A stretch of 64,000 nucleotides of DNA, taken from assembly GCF_018861025.1 (NCBI RefSeq), contig NZ_JAHKQH010000042.1:1964-65963 (forward strand), read 5' to 3'. The notes under the pieces were generated by a model. The model saw nothing but the letters and a program-made list of their open reading frames with translations. It ran no database searches and was not told the origin of the DNA. Below, piece after piece: positions 9,199 through 16,923 of the stretch. Source of the stretch: Psychrosphaera sp. B3R10 (GTDB lineage: Bacteria; Pseudomonadota; Gammaproteobacteria; Enterobacterales; Alteromonadaceae). The stretch's first letter is position 1. Each line of letters begins with the position of its first letter. Position numbers and translations under genes: made by a program.

Positions 9199-10806
9199 TT
9201 ACATTCTGAAAATACCAAACTTGGTATCTTCTATTGGTTTGTTAAGGGAAGCCGAAATGGCAAGACCTAATACTTGTCGAGTTTCCGCAGGGTCAATTAC
9301 ACCATCGTCCCACAATCGAGCAGAAGCGTAATATGGGTGCCCTTGGTGCTCGTAAGCGTCGATAATTGGCTGTTTAAATTCAGCTTCTTGTTCATCGCTC
9401 CAGTCTTCACCACGTTTGGCTTTTTGATCACGGGTTACTTGCGCTAATACGCCAGCAGCTTGTTCACCGCCCATGACCGAAATGCGGGCATTTGGCCACA
9501 TAAATAAAAATCGTGGGTCGTAGGCTCGCCCACACATACCGTAGTTTCCGGCACCATAACTGCCACCGATTAATATGGTAAATTTAGGGACTTTTGCACA
9601 GGCAACGGCCGTTACCATTTTTGCGCCGTGTTTGGCGATACCGCCGGCTTCATACTGTTTGCCAACCATAAAGCCTGTAATATTTTGCAAAAAGACCAGT
9701 GGAATTTTGCGTTGGGCACATAGCTCAATAAAATGCGCGCCTTTTTCTGCGGATTCGCCAAATAAAATGCCATTATTAGCAACTATACCAACAGGATAAC
9801 CGTAAATGTGGGCAAAACCACAAACCAATGTTGAACCGTAAAGTGCTTTAAATTCGTCAAATTCGCTGTTGTCGACGACCCGTGCGATGATTTCTTTTAC
9901 ATCATATGGCTGGCGTGGATCTTTAGGGATCACGCCATAAATGTCTTGAGTTGGGTAGGCCGGTGGCGTGACATCTTTAACCGCCAGTTGCATTGGCTTA
10001 ACTCGATTTAGATTGCTTATGGCACTGCGTGCTAACTCTAATGCGTGGTGATCGTTTTGAGCATAATGATCTGACACGCCAGATGTTCGGCAATGCACGT
10101 CGGCGCCGCCAAGCTCTTCCGCCGTAACAACTTCGCCCGTCGCGGCTTTTACTAGAGGTGGGCCAGCTAAAAATATCGTGCCTTGTTCTTTTACAATAAT
10201 GGATTCGTCAGCCATTGCTGGGACATACGCACCACCGGCGGTACACGACCCCATTACCACAGCAATTTGTGGAATGTTCTGAGCGGACATATTAGCTTGA
10301 TTAAAAAAGATCCGGCCAAAATGCTCCCGGTCTGGGAATACTTCGTCTTGATTGGGTAAATTGGCGCCACCTGAGTCAACCAGATAAATACAAGGCAGGT
10401 AATTTTCCTGCGCTATGGTTTGCGCGCGAAGATGTTTTTTTACCGTAAGCGGGTAATAGGTGCCGCCTTTTACTGTTGCATCATTAGCAACGATGACACA
10501 CTCTTGCCCACCCACTTGACCAATGCCGGTAATAATACCAGCAGCAGGAACATTGTCTGGGTAAACATCAAGTGCAGCAAGTTGTGACAATTCTAAAAAT
10601 GGTGAACCTTGGTCCAGCAACTGAGTCACCCGATCACGAGGTAATAACTTACCACGGGATAAGTGGCGCTCACGGCTTTTTTCGCCGCCACCTAACTTGA
10701 TTTTTTCTAATGTGGTTTTTAAGTCGTCAACCTGAGCCTGCATATGTTCTGCATTTTGGATAAACTCTGGGCTGCGTGGGTTCAATTTAGTAACTAATTT
10801 CGCCAT
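9199..10806 (-). CDS. liuB: Methylcrotonyl-CoA carboxylase, carboxyltransferase beta subunit
   Basis: At 535 residues this matches the usual beta-subunit length. Two crotonase-like carboxyltransferase halves are visible: [19 protein letters not shown] and [19 protein letters not shown] in the N-terminal half, and [19 protein letters not shown] with [16 protein letters not shown] in the C-terminal half. It transfers the carboxyl group from carboxybiotin on LiuD to methylcrotonyl-CoA. It follows liuA after a 158-bp gap that contains two hairpins, the only sizeable gap inside the operon. Confidence 0.95.
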   Translation of the reverse strand: MAKLVTKLNPRSPEFIQNAEHMQAQVDDLKTTLEKIKLGGGEKSRERHLSRGKLLPRDRVTQLLDQGSPFLELSQLAALDVYPDNVPAAGIITGIGQVGGQECVIVANDATVKGGTYYPLTVKKHLRAQTIAQENYLPCIYLVDSGGANLPNQDEVFPDREHFGRIFFNQANMSAQNIPQIAVVMGSCTAGGAYVPAMADESIIVKEQGTIFLAGPPLVKAATGEVVTAEELGGADVHCRTSGVSDHYAQNDHHALELARSAISNLNRVKPMQLAVKDVTPPAYPTQDIYGVIPKDPRQPYDVKEIIARVVDNSEFDEFKALYGSTLVCGFAHIYGYPVGIVANNGILFGESAEKGAHFIELCAQRKIPLVFLQNITGFMVGKQYEAGGIAKHGAKMVTAVACAKVPKFTILIGGSYGAGNYGMCGRAYDPRFLFMWPNARISVMGGEQAAGVLAQVTRDQKAKRGEDWSDEQEAEFKQPIIDAYEHQGHPYYASARLWDDGVIDPAETRQVLGLAISASLNKPIEDTKFGIFRM

Positions 10807-10821
10807 GACAGTTTCTCTTTG

Positions 10822-10868
10822 GAGGCCCGTATCGGAGGCCTCTTTCTAGAGACATCAACGGATGTCTC
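10822..10868 (-). promoter_or_regulatory. Two adjacent inverted repeats in the liuA-liuB gap
   Basis: GAGACATC and GATGTCTC (10849-10868) form a perfect 8-bp stem with an AACG loop. Beside it GAGGCC and GGCCTC (about 10822-10842) form a second, 6-bp stem. Neither is followed by a T-run on the minus strand, so they look more like mRNA processing, stabilising or attenuating structures within the operon than simple terminators. The function is inferred. Confidence 0.45.
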
Positions 10869-10964
10869 GTTACGTTTATTTGTCCGATTCAAACCCTATT
10901 CATATTGTAAATATTGAATCGTGTCGATGTAATTCCAAATTCAAAATGGTCGCGTGGGCAGACC

Positions 10965-12134
10965 TTATTTGGATTCGTTAAATAATTCACGACCAATTAA
11001 CATTCTACGAATTTCAGATGTACCGGCGCCAATTTCATAGAGTTTGGCGTCACGCAATAAACGTCCAACTGGGAATTCATTGATGTAGCCGTTACCGCCA
11101 AGGAGCTGAATTGCATCAAGGGCCATTTTGGTGGCAAGTTCTGCTGAATATAAAATGACAGCAGCGGCGTCTTTACGAGTCGTTTCACCGCGGTCACATG
11201 CAGCGGCAACAGCATAAACATAAGATTTAGCCGCATTCATTTGGGTATACATATCTGCTAGTTTGCCTTGGATTAATTGGAATTCACCAATCGATTGGCC
11301 AAACTGTTTTCGGTCGTGGACATATGGCACTACAATATCCATACATGCATCCATAATCCCAAGTGGACCACCGGATAAGACAACACGTTCGTAGTCCAAA
11401 CCAGACATTAAAACGCGAACGCCTTTGCCTTCTTGACCAAGTATGTTTTCTGCTGGTACTTCACAGTCTTCAAACACTAATTCACAGGTGTTCGAACCGC
11501 GCATACCTAATTTGTCGAGTTTCTGGTGACGGGAAAACCCAGGGTAATCGCGTTCAACGATAAATGCTGAAATGCCTTTAGAACCTGCATTTACATCAGT
11601 TTTTGCATAAATAACATAAACATCAGCGTCGGGACCATTGGTGATCCACATTTTGTTGCCGTTAAGAATATACTTATCGCCTTTTTTGTCGGCTCTTAAT
11701 TTCATGCTTACAACGTCTGAGCCCGCATTCGGTTCTGACATTGCTAATGCGCCAACATGTTCGCCTGTACATAACTTAGGAAGGTATTTTAATTTTTGCT
11801 CATGGCTGCCATTTTTACGCAATTGATTCAAACAAAGGTTAGACATTGCACCATAACTTAAACCAACAGACGCCGATGCACGGCTGATCTCCTGCATTGC
11901 AATTACATGTTCTATGTAACCTAAGTTACTGCCACCGTATTCTTCTTCCACTGTCATGCCAAGCAACCCCATATCTCCAAACTTACGCCATAGGTCGCTT
12001 GGAAATTCGTTGTCGATGTCAATTTGCGCCGCTCGTGGTGCAATTTCATCGCGGGCAAAGGCATTAACTTGGTCGCGGATCATATCGACAGTTTCGCCAA
12101 GATTAAAATTTAAGGACGTGAAAGGACTGATCAT
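10965..12134 (-). CDS. liuA: Isovaleryl-CoA dehydrogenase
   Basis: A 389-residue FAD-dependent acyl-CoA dehydrogenase that oxidises isovaleryl-CoA to 3-methylcrotonyl-CoA, the first committed step here. Seen: [19 protein letters not shown], the FAD-contacting [18 protein letters not shown] and [27 protein letters not shown] with the Glu typical of isovaleryl-CoA dehydrogenases, and the C-terminal signature [33 protein letters not shown] (given here as a region near residues 340-375). It is the first structural gene after liuR, 92 bp away. Confidence 0.93.
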   Translation of the reverse strand: MISPFTSLNFNLGETVDMIRDQVNAFARDEIAPRAAQIDIDNEFPSDLWRKFGDMGLLGMTVEEEYGGSNLGYIEHVIAMQEISRASASVGLSYGAMSNLCLNQLRKNGSHEQKLKYLPKLCTGEHVGALAMSEPNAGSDVVSMKLRADKKGDKYILNGNKMWITNGPDADVYVIYAKTDVNAGSKGISAFIVERDYPGFSRHQKLDKLGMRGSNTCELVFEDCEVPAENILGQEGKGVRVLMSGLDYERVVLSGGPLGIMDACMDIVVPYVHDRKQFGQSIGEFQLIQGKLADMYTQMNAAKSYVYAVAAACDRGETTRKDAAAVILYSAELATKMALDAIQLLGGNGYINEFPVGRLLRDAKLYEIGAGTSEIRRMLIGRELFNESK

Positions 12135-12226
12135 GATGGTTCTCTTATTCTTATGTTAATAGGGTTCTGTTGATTGAGTTTTTGTTCTATTTTTCAGTTT
12201 TAATATTTGTAACAACTAGTGTAGTT

Positions 12227-12613
12227 CTAAATTTTAGCTAATGATTCATTGCAGCTATCTTCGAGTGCCGCTAAGTCGTGTAAAATATCTTCCAGATCTT
12301 TTTGTTGTTGGATAAGTTGTTGTTTTTTAGCGGCGATGAGTTCCAACATTTTATTTAATTGTTTTTCTTCTGTTGGTTCATTATCGTATAGTTCAAATAT
12401 CGTTTTAGTTTCGCCTAATGAGAAGCCTAAACGTTTGCCACGTAAAATGAGCTTTAAACGAGTTCTGTCTTTTGAACTGTAAACTCGCGATTGCCCTTTA
12501 CGACTGGGATATAACAATCCTTCGTCTTCGTAAAAACGAATACTGCGGGTCGTGACATCAAACTCTTTTGCTAACTCACCAATAGTGAATGTTGTTTGGT
12601 TTTGAGTTGTCAT
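12227..12613 (-). CDS. liuR: MerR-family regulator of the leucine/isovalerate operon
   Basis: A 128-residue MerR protein. The N-terminal winged helix reads FTIGELAKEFDVTTRSIRFYEDEGLL, followed by YSSKDRTRLKLILRGKRLGFSL and then a leucine/glutamine-rich dimerisation helix. It has no metal-binding Cys pattern. In Proteobacteria LiuR represses branched-chain amino acid degradation genes, and the gene is placed at the head of its own target operon here. The SD sequence AGGAAG is six bases before the ATG. A perfect-armed palindrome lies 44 bp upstream, so autoregulation and co-transcription with liuABCDE are likely. Confidence 0.9.
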   Translation of the reverse strand: MTTQNQTTFTIGELAKEFDVTTRSIRFYEDEGLLYPSRKGQSRVYSSKDRTRLKLILRGKRLGFSLGETKTIFELYDNEPTEEKQLNKMLELIAAKKQQLIQQQKDLEDILHDLAALEDSCNESLAKI

Positions 12614-13175
12614 TAAGAACTTCCTACAAATTAATTTTTACAAATATTAGGGTAAGTTTACGTAAACGTAAAGTTAGATGTTTTTTATCCTTTTCTCCAA
12701 CTGTAAATAAATTCGCACAATGTCGTTTTAAATTTGTATTTCAGTTCATTTCCTTTGTTTGGCAATGACTCAGGTACACAGCGGCTTATTTGTAAACGAT
12801 GGTGTTGAATAGACGTTGAATTAGTGACTCTCGGCAGGGATCAAATAAGCGTCTAATATGATCATTTAGGTTTTATCTATTGGTTTATAAGTGAATTTAA
12901 TGTCGTTGAAATTAAAAATGTGGGTAAAAGTCTTTCTTCGAGGCGGGGTTTTAAGGGTTGTCTATCTATTAGTTTGTGCTTAGGTTGATGTATTTAAATA
13001 GCTTTTTTGTTTTCGTGTAAATAATATTTTCCAACTGGTGGTTAAGCAAATCAGTGTTGAAAATTGGTTTACTCATGCAACCATCGTAGTATCCCCAGCA
13101 TAAATTATAAGGGGTAAACTAAGCCCCACGCTTTAGTACCAATTAGGTCATCAACAAAATAGAAGGGTAAGCATT
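12614..13175. other. 562-bp gap between divergent liuR and the thiolase gene
   Basis: The left end holds the liuR promoter and operator. The remainder is AT-rich, with no open frame I would defend and no second LiuR-like palindrome. The right end precedes the thiolase with a purine-rich GAAGGGTAAG before its ATG. An inverted pair GGTTTAC/GTAAAC spans about 13065-13118, of unknown meaning. Confidence 0.6.
12657..12672 (-). promoter_or_regulatory. Probable LiuR operator overlapping the liuR promoter
   Basis: TTTACGTAAACGTAAA has 7-bp arms TTTACGT/ACGTAAA around an AA centre. It resembles the LiuR consensus known from comparative genomics of Proteobacteria. On the minus strand, TTTACG can serve as -35 with TAATAT 17 bp downstream as -10, so a bound repressor would cover the promoter. 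Sequence is certain; the protein assignment is inferred from family and position. Confidence 0.75.
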
Positions 13176-14360
13176 ATGTCTGATCTTGATCCAATCGTTA
13201 TTGTATCTGCACAACGGACGCCAATGGGCGGTTTTCAGGGCGCGTTAAGTGGCGCAACAGCACCGGAATTAGGTGCCAGTGCAATTCGAGCTGCAATTAG
13301 CCATGCAGGCATCTCGGGTAATGACATCGATGAAGTCATTATGGGTTGTGTATTACCCGCAGGACTAGGGCAAGCGCCAGCTCGACAAGCGGCCATTAAA
13401 GCAGATGTTAGATTAGCTGCTGGCGCCACAACGATAAACAAGGTTTGTGGTTCTGGAATGAAAGCGGTCATGATGGCCAATGATTTTATTACGGCAGGTT
13501 CTATTAATGTTGCAGTTGTTGGTGGCTTCGAGTCAATGACCAATGCACCATATATGTTACCGCAAGCTCGCTCAGGCATGAGAATGGGTCATAGCAAAAC
13601 CATGGACCATATGTTCTTAGACGGTCTTGAGGATGCGTACCAAGGCAAAGCAATGGGATGTTTTGCTCAAGACACGGCTAATGAGTACCAATTTACCCGC
13701 GAACAATTAGACGAATACGCCATTCGCTCACTGACTCGAGCTCAAGAGGCAATTGCCAGTGGTCGATTTGATAATGAAGTATCGCCTGTAACCATACAAT
13801 CCCGTCGTGGCGATATAACCGTATCCGTCGATGAACAACCGGGTAATGCCAAGATGGATAAGATCCCAACCTTACGTCCAGCCTTTGCGAAAGATGGCAC
13901 TATTACTGCGGCTAACTCTTCTTCAATCAGTGACGGTGCTGCGGCATTAGTTGTGATGAAGTTATCTGAAGCACAAAAACGTGGTTTAACGCCAATGGCA
14001 AAAATTGTTGCCCAGGCGACAAATTCTATTGAACCTGAAAAATTCACTACTGCGCCTGTTGGGGCCATGCAATCGGTATTAGAGAAAGCCGGTTGGAAGG
14101 CCAGTGACGTTGATTTGTTTGAAATTAACGAGGCGTTTGCAATGGTAACTATGGCGGCCATTAGAGATTTAGAGTTGTCATCAGAGAAAGTGAACATCAA
14201 TGGTGGTGCTTGTGCATTAGGTCATCCATTAGGTGCATCGGGCGCACGAATTATTGTCACTTTATTACATGCTCTTAAAAATCGTGGATTAAAAACCGGT
14301 GTAGCGTCGTTGTGTATTGGCGGTGGTGAAGCGACTGCAATGGCTTTCGAATTGTTGTAA
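13176..14360 (+). CDS. Acetyl-CoA C-acetyltransferase (thiolase)
   Basis: A 394-residue thiolase. The acyl-accepting Cys is at about residue 91 in NKVCGSGMKAV. The C-terminal signatures NINGGACALGHPLGASGARI (catalytic His) and CIGGGEATA (second Cys) are intact, as is NEAFA. It interconverts two acetyl-CoA and acetoacetyl-CoA. Being divergent from liuR, it may finish leucine breakdown by cleaving acetoacetyl-CoA, although no CoA-transferase or acetoacetyl-CoA synthetase gene is seen nearby. AtoB/PhaA-type specificity fits the length and motifs; longer-chain FadA-type use cannot be fully excluded. Confidence 0.9.
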   Translation: MSDLDPIVIVSAQRTPMGGFQGALSGATAPELGASAIRAAISHAGISGNDIDEVIMGCVLPAGLGQAPARQAAIKADVRLAAGATTINKVCGSGMKAVMMANDFITAGSINVAVVGGFESMTNAPYMLPQARSGMRMGHSKTMDHMFLDGLEDAYQGKAMGCFAQDTANEYQFTREQLDEYAIRSLTRAQEAIASGRFDNEVSPVTIQSRRGDITVSVDEQPGNAKMDKIPTLRPAFAKDGTITAANSSSISDGAAALVVMKLSEAQKRGLTPMAKIVAQATNSIEPEKFTTAPVGAMQSVLEKAGWKASDVDLFEINEAFAMVTMAAIRDLELSSEKVNINGGACALGHPLGASGARIIVTLLHALKNRGLKTGVASLCIGGGEATAMAFELL

Positions 14361-14397
14361 TCGTTGCGGTGTTAGACGAATGTCTTGTCTGTAAATC

Positions 14398-14430
14398 AAA
14401 ACGCTAGGATAGAACCTAGCGTTTTTTTTT
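14398..14430 (+). terminator. Intrinsic terminator of the thiolase gene
   Basis: AAAACGCTAGG (14398-14408) pairs with CCTAGCGTTTT (14415-14425) across a 6-nt loop and runs into a T-tract. The A-run on the left makes it usable from the opposite side for the convergent hibernation-factor gene. Confidence 0.9.
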
Positions 14431-14441
14431 TGGAAGTGAGA

Positions 14442-14801
14442 TTAATTTAGCTGCAAGTTTTGCAGATGTTCATGGGTATGATCTTGCTCTACTTCTTCTA
14501 TTTTATCGTTGCGTGCGGCTTGTTCGATACCTTTTCGGTCGACTAATACACGGTGAAGCTTATCGGTTGCTCTGTTTATGGCAACTGTAATATTGTCCTT
14601 TGAATCTTTAACTGCGACTTTGTGTCCGTGATATACGGTTTCAAATTCAGCAATCGCATTTTTCTTGTTATCTATAGTGAGTATGACGTTTGTCGAAATA
14701 AGTTCAGGAAAGTGCTCACTGATTTTTGCTAGTTTTTCCTCAACATGTTCTTTAATAGAATCTTTAACACTGAGGTGATGACCAGAAATATTTATCTTCA
14801 T
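14442..14801 (-). CDS. Ribosome hibernation/stabilisation factor (HPF/RaiA family)
   Basis: A 119-residue member of the sigma-54 modulation/S30EA family. Seen: MKINISGHHLSVKDSIKEHV at the N-terminus, the central sheet, and DNITVAINRATDKLHRVLVDRKG, which matches the basic helix that enters the 30S decoding region. It lacks the long C-terminal dimerisation domain of long HPF; the short acidic His-rich tail gives a length nearer RaiA (113) than short HPF (95), while the N-terminus reads more like HPF. I therefore leave the symbol empty. It has its own unit with convergent terminator sharing on the 3' side. Confidence 0.85.
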   Translation of the reverse strand: MKINISGHHLSVKDSIKEHVEEKLAKISEHFPELISTNVILTIDNKKNAIAEFETVYHGHKVAVKDSKDNITVAINRATDKLHRVLVDRKGIEQAARNDKIEEVEQDHTHEHLQNLQLN

Positions 14802-14944
14802 AAAACTTTGTCCTTAGATATGCAGAGCATACGCTCATTAATAACTATGGCCCTCTTATTTTATTTTTCCAGTGCTAACTGGTTTGTTTGCTGTTTATTT
14901 CACCAACTTGACGATTTTATTACAAATTTAGTTTTATAAAAGTT

Positions 14945-14975
14945 AAAAAACCGCCATAAAGAGGCGGTTTTTTTT
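14945..14975 (-). terminator. Terminator, mainly for the DUF2149/ExbB-like pair
   Basis: AAAAAACCGCC (14945-14955) pairs with GGCGGTTTTTT (14963-14973), with a 7-nt loop and T-runs in both directions. It lies about 130 bp downstream of the leftward gene pair at 15105-16045. Confidence 0.8.
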
Positions 14976-15104
14976 ATGCAATGTCGCAGTAACTTTCTTA
15001 CGTCATTTTTAAGCCATTTTTATGCGGTTTGTGGTGAGTTAATTTAACATAACAAAAGGGCAATAAATTGTGTTGGTATTACATGCTGGTTTTGCTTTCA
15101 GCGA

Positions 15105-15458
15105 TTAATTCTTAGGTTGACTATTTTTCGTGGGATCGTTTTTTGTGTCACCATCTTCAGGGACATAAACAAAACTGCCATCTGCCATTTTGTAGGCAAC
15201 CCCAGCACGTGACCCCTCACCTGAGCCCATTTCCCCGGTGGACTTGTATTCTTTAATTTCTTTTCCTTTTTTAACAATAACCTCCATATTTGGTTTACCG
15301 GCATTTTTTATGACGGTGACATCATCACTAGAAAACACACTTAGCGGGTTTTGGGCTAAGGCAATGAGCAGGGCCGCTATGATTACCAAAAATACATCCA
15401 CCAAATTGACCGCACTGCTCATTGGGTTTAATTCTTCGTCTTCATTGAGCAAACGCAT
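15105..15458 (-). CDS. DUF2149 protein, ExbD-like single-span membrane partner
   Basis: A 117-residue protein with a short cytosolic start (RLLNEDEELNPMSSAVNLVDV), one membrane segment (about residues 22-40, VFLVIIAALLIALA) and a hydrophilic periplasmic tail. The N-terminal pattern with the Asp just before the membrane span is the DUF2149 signature and resembles ExbD/TolR. Its start codon overlaps the stop of the ExbB-like gene (TAATG), so the two are probably made in step and form one proton-driven channel. The pair sits behind a Fur box, pointing to an iron-responsive energiser of outer-membrane uptake. The receptor it serves is not in this window. Confidence 0.75.
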   Translation of the reverse strand: MRLLNEDEELNPMSSAVNLVDVFLVIIAALLIALAQNPLSVFSSDDVTVIKNAGKPNMEVIVKKGKEIKEYKSTGEMGSGEGSRAGVAYKMADGSFVYVPEDGDTKNDPTKNSQPKN

Positions 15459-16045
15459 TACGCTGCTCCTTGTACAAGCTCGGTTTCAAATTCAGGTTCA
15501 TTTGTTGTCACTTGATCATCATTGCGTCTGAATTTGCGAATATTGATCAGCTCAGTGGCGTACCAGCGCTTTTTAACTGACGCAGGCCAAAATGTAATGG
15601 TCGAAACCAATAATCCCCAAATAACCGCGGCGAAAGCAATGATGAGGTTTTCACTTATCCCTTGAATATTACCATCAGCAAGTGCTTTTAGTGCCGGTCC
15701 CATTGGGATCATTGTTGCAATTAAGCCTAACATTGGGCTCAATTTAGTGACGATCCTTAATGACTCCAACTGCTTTAAAGCAAACACATCGACTTCATCT
15801 TCATCACATTGAGGGTTGGCAATAAAATAATTATGAATTGGGTAACCTGCAATAGGTTTGGCTAGTCCTTGTTTTAAACTTGTTTCGTACTGTACCGAAT
15901 GTTTACGACGTAATATTGATTGGGAAATAAACTTACCCAGTTCAAAAAGGGCATAGATGAACATGCCGCAAATTAAAAATAGTACCGGAACGATAAATAG
16001 TTCTGACATGTCTGCCATTAGAGTTTCAATTTGACTGATTAACAC
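15458..16045 (-). CDS. MotA/TolQ/ExbB-family proton-channel protein
   Basis: A 195-residue protein with three membrane segments: about residues 15-38 (LFIVPVLFLICGMFIYALFE), 100-120 (MLGLIATMIPMGPALKALAD) and 135-155 (LIIAFAAVIWGLLVSTITFW). The second carries the family's conserved LSPMLGLIATMIPMGPAL pattern. The start is GTG with AAGG 6-8 bases upstream; an in-frame ATG 12 codons later is possible. Together with the DUF2149 partner it should convert proton flow into mechanical work at the envelope. The transporter it energises is unknown. Upstream are a promoter and a Fur box. Confidence 0.8.
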   Translation of the reverse strand: MLISQIETLMADMSELFIVPVLFLICGMFIYALFELGKFISQSILRRKHSVQYETSLKQGLAKPIAGYPIHNYFIANPQCDEDEVDVFALKQLESLRIVTKLSPMLGLIATMIPMGPALKALADGNIQGISENLIIAFAAVIWGLLVSTITFWPASVKKRWYATELINIRKFRRNDDQVTTNEPEFETELVQGAA

Positions 16046-16081
16046 GGTGGACCTTACTTAATAAATTGATTTCAGAGCCGT

Positions 16082-16123
16082 ATTGTAAAGTAATAAAATA
16101 AAATGTAAATACGAATCATTATC
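16082..16123 (-). promoter_or_regulatory. Promoter with Fur box for the ExbB-like/DUF2149 pair
   Basis: On the minus strand TTTACA (16104-16109) and TACAAT (16082-16087) are spaced 16 bp, a good sigma-70 pair. A 19-bp element at 16105-16123 reads GATAATGATTCGTATTTAC on the minus strand and matches the classical Fur consensus at 13 of 19 positions, including the whole GATAATGAT half. It overlaps the -35 box, so iron-loaded Fur would block transcription. Confidence 0.7.
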
Positions 16124-16125
16124 AT

Positions 16126-16154
16126 TTGACTTAAATTTTGCGGTGTGTCATTAT
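16126..16154 (+). promoter_or_regulatory. Rightward promoter-like sequence next to the Fur box
   Basis: TTGACT (16126-16131), a 17-bp spacer and CATTAT (16149-16154) form a plausible sigma-70 promoter directed into a gap with no rightward gene. It starts 2 bp from the Fur box, so it could be controlled by the same repressor. Confidence 0.45.
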
Positions 16155-16160
16155 CTTTCC

Positions 16161-16261
16161 GTGGTTTGGTATGACACATTAAATACTTTGGATTACAGGC
16201 CTTTGGTATTTATATCCGTACCAAATCAAGATTAAACTACGACGTGGTAGTTTAATTTTTG
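16161..16261 (+). ncRNA. Candidate small RNA, possibly Fur-controlled
   Basis: From the predicted start near 16161 to the T-run at 16256-16260 there is about 100 nt without a credible open frame. It contains a hairpin TTTGGTA (16202-16208)/TACCAAA (16219-16225) and ends in a perfect 10-bp stem ATTAAACTAC/GTAGTTTAAT (16231-16256, 6-nt loop) followed by T residues. The ACCAAA arm can alternatively pair with other TTTGGT copies at 16165 and 16258. The layout is promoter, structured RNA, terminator. I do not recognise the sequence as RyhB. Evidence is structural only. Confidence 0.4.
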
Positions 16262-16311
16262 GTTTATTAACATCGAAGTTAATAGAGCAGTTTTTGTTTA
16301 TGTTGGAAGTC

Positions 16312-16338
16312 AAAGCCAGTGCGCACACACTGGCTTTT
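16312..16338 (+). terminator. Second rightward terminator-like hairpin without a rightward gene
   Basis: AAAGCCAGTG pairs with CACTGGCTTT across a short GC-rich loop and is followed by TTTT on the plus strand. On the minus strand it lies 46 bp past the tautomerase stop but has no T-run there, so a plus-strand transcript is the better fit. Confidence 0.5.
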
Positions 16339-16383
16339 TTCATTTAAAGCTAGTCCCTGAAATCAATTGCAAGTCGTTGTGTG

Positions 16384-16770
16384 TTAAACATCTACCTTGT
16401 AGCTTAAGGTGTTTGCTTCATCTCCAGTAATGCCTCTAAATCCCCAGCAATGTTTTGGTTGCTCATGAATGGTAATCTCGACATCAATAGGTTTGATACC
16501 TAATGTCGATTCAATCGACGTGAATAGGTGCTTGATTAGCGCTTTTTTGGTTTCTATGGTGCGTCCTTCCATCATGTTAATTTCAATGATGGTATATTGG
16601 GCGCTTCGGTCACTTGGGTAATAAAAATTATCAGCGTCCATCGGCATAAATCGTTGAATACGTTTATCTTCAGGCAATCCTAATACGGCGACAAGGCTCG
16701 CGTGGATGACATCAGATAGAGTGGCTTTTATTGGGTTTAACGTTTCTCTAATTCCATAAATGACAATCAT
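16384..16770 (-). CDS. Tautomerase-superfamily protein lacking the N-terminal proline
   Basis: A 128-residue protein resembling the tautomerase family (Tautomerase_2-like) found in Vibrio and relatives. Conserved stretches include SDVIHASLVAVLGLPEDKRIQRFMP (about residues 18-44), YTIIEINMMEGRTIETKK, and the C-terminal DVEITIHEQPKHCWGFRG. Known catalytic tautomerases use Pro-2 of the translated chain as the base; here the protein begins Met-Ile-Val, with no downstream Met-Pro alternative. It may have another activity or none. Apparently a single-gene unit. Confidence 0.75.
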   Translation of the reverse strand: MIVIYGIRETLNPIKATLSDVIHASLVAVLGLPEDKRIQRFMPMDADNFYYPSDRSAQYTIIEINMMEGRTIETKKALIKHLFTSIESTLGIKPIDVEITIHEQPKHCWGFRGITGDEANTLSYKVDV

Positions 16771-16867
16771 AATGTTTCCTTTTTTGATCCCGTTAATACA
16801 TTAATATTAATAATAACTTCTTGTTTTCTTATTCCAGCAGATTGTACAGTTTGATTAAATAGGTATA

Positions 16868-16896
16868 AAAAAACGGCGCTAATTGAGCGCCGTTTC
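16868..16896 (-). terminator. Terminator of asnB
   Basis: AAACGGCGCT (16871-16880) and AGCGCCGTTT (16886-16895) form a GC-rich stem with a 5-nt loop. Read on the minus strand it is followed by a run of seven T residues, 28 bp past the asnB stop. Confidence 0.9.
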
Positions 16897-16923
16897 TAAT
16901 GTTTGTTTTGTGTTATGTCGGTA

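Noticed and set aside
14842-14939. Plus-strand frame upstream of the hibernation factor
   Set aside because: It overlaps the promoter region of the leftward gene and has no SD or recognisable product.
16161-16261. Identification of the candidate RNA as RyhB
   Set aside because: The RyhB core sequence is not visible; only promoter, Fur box and terminator layout support a regulatory RNA.
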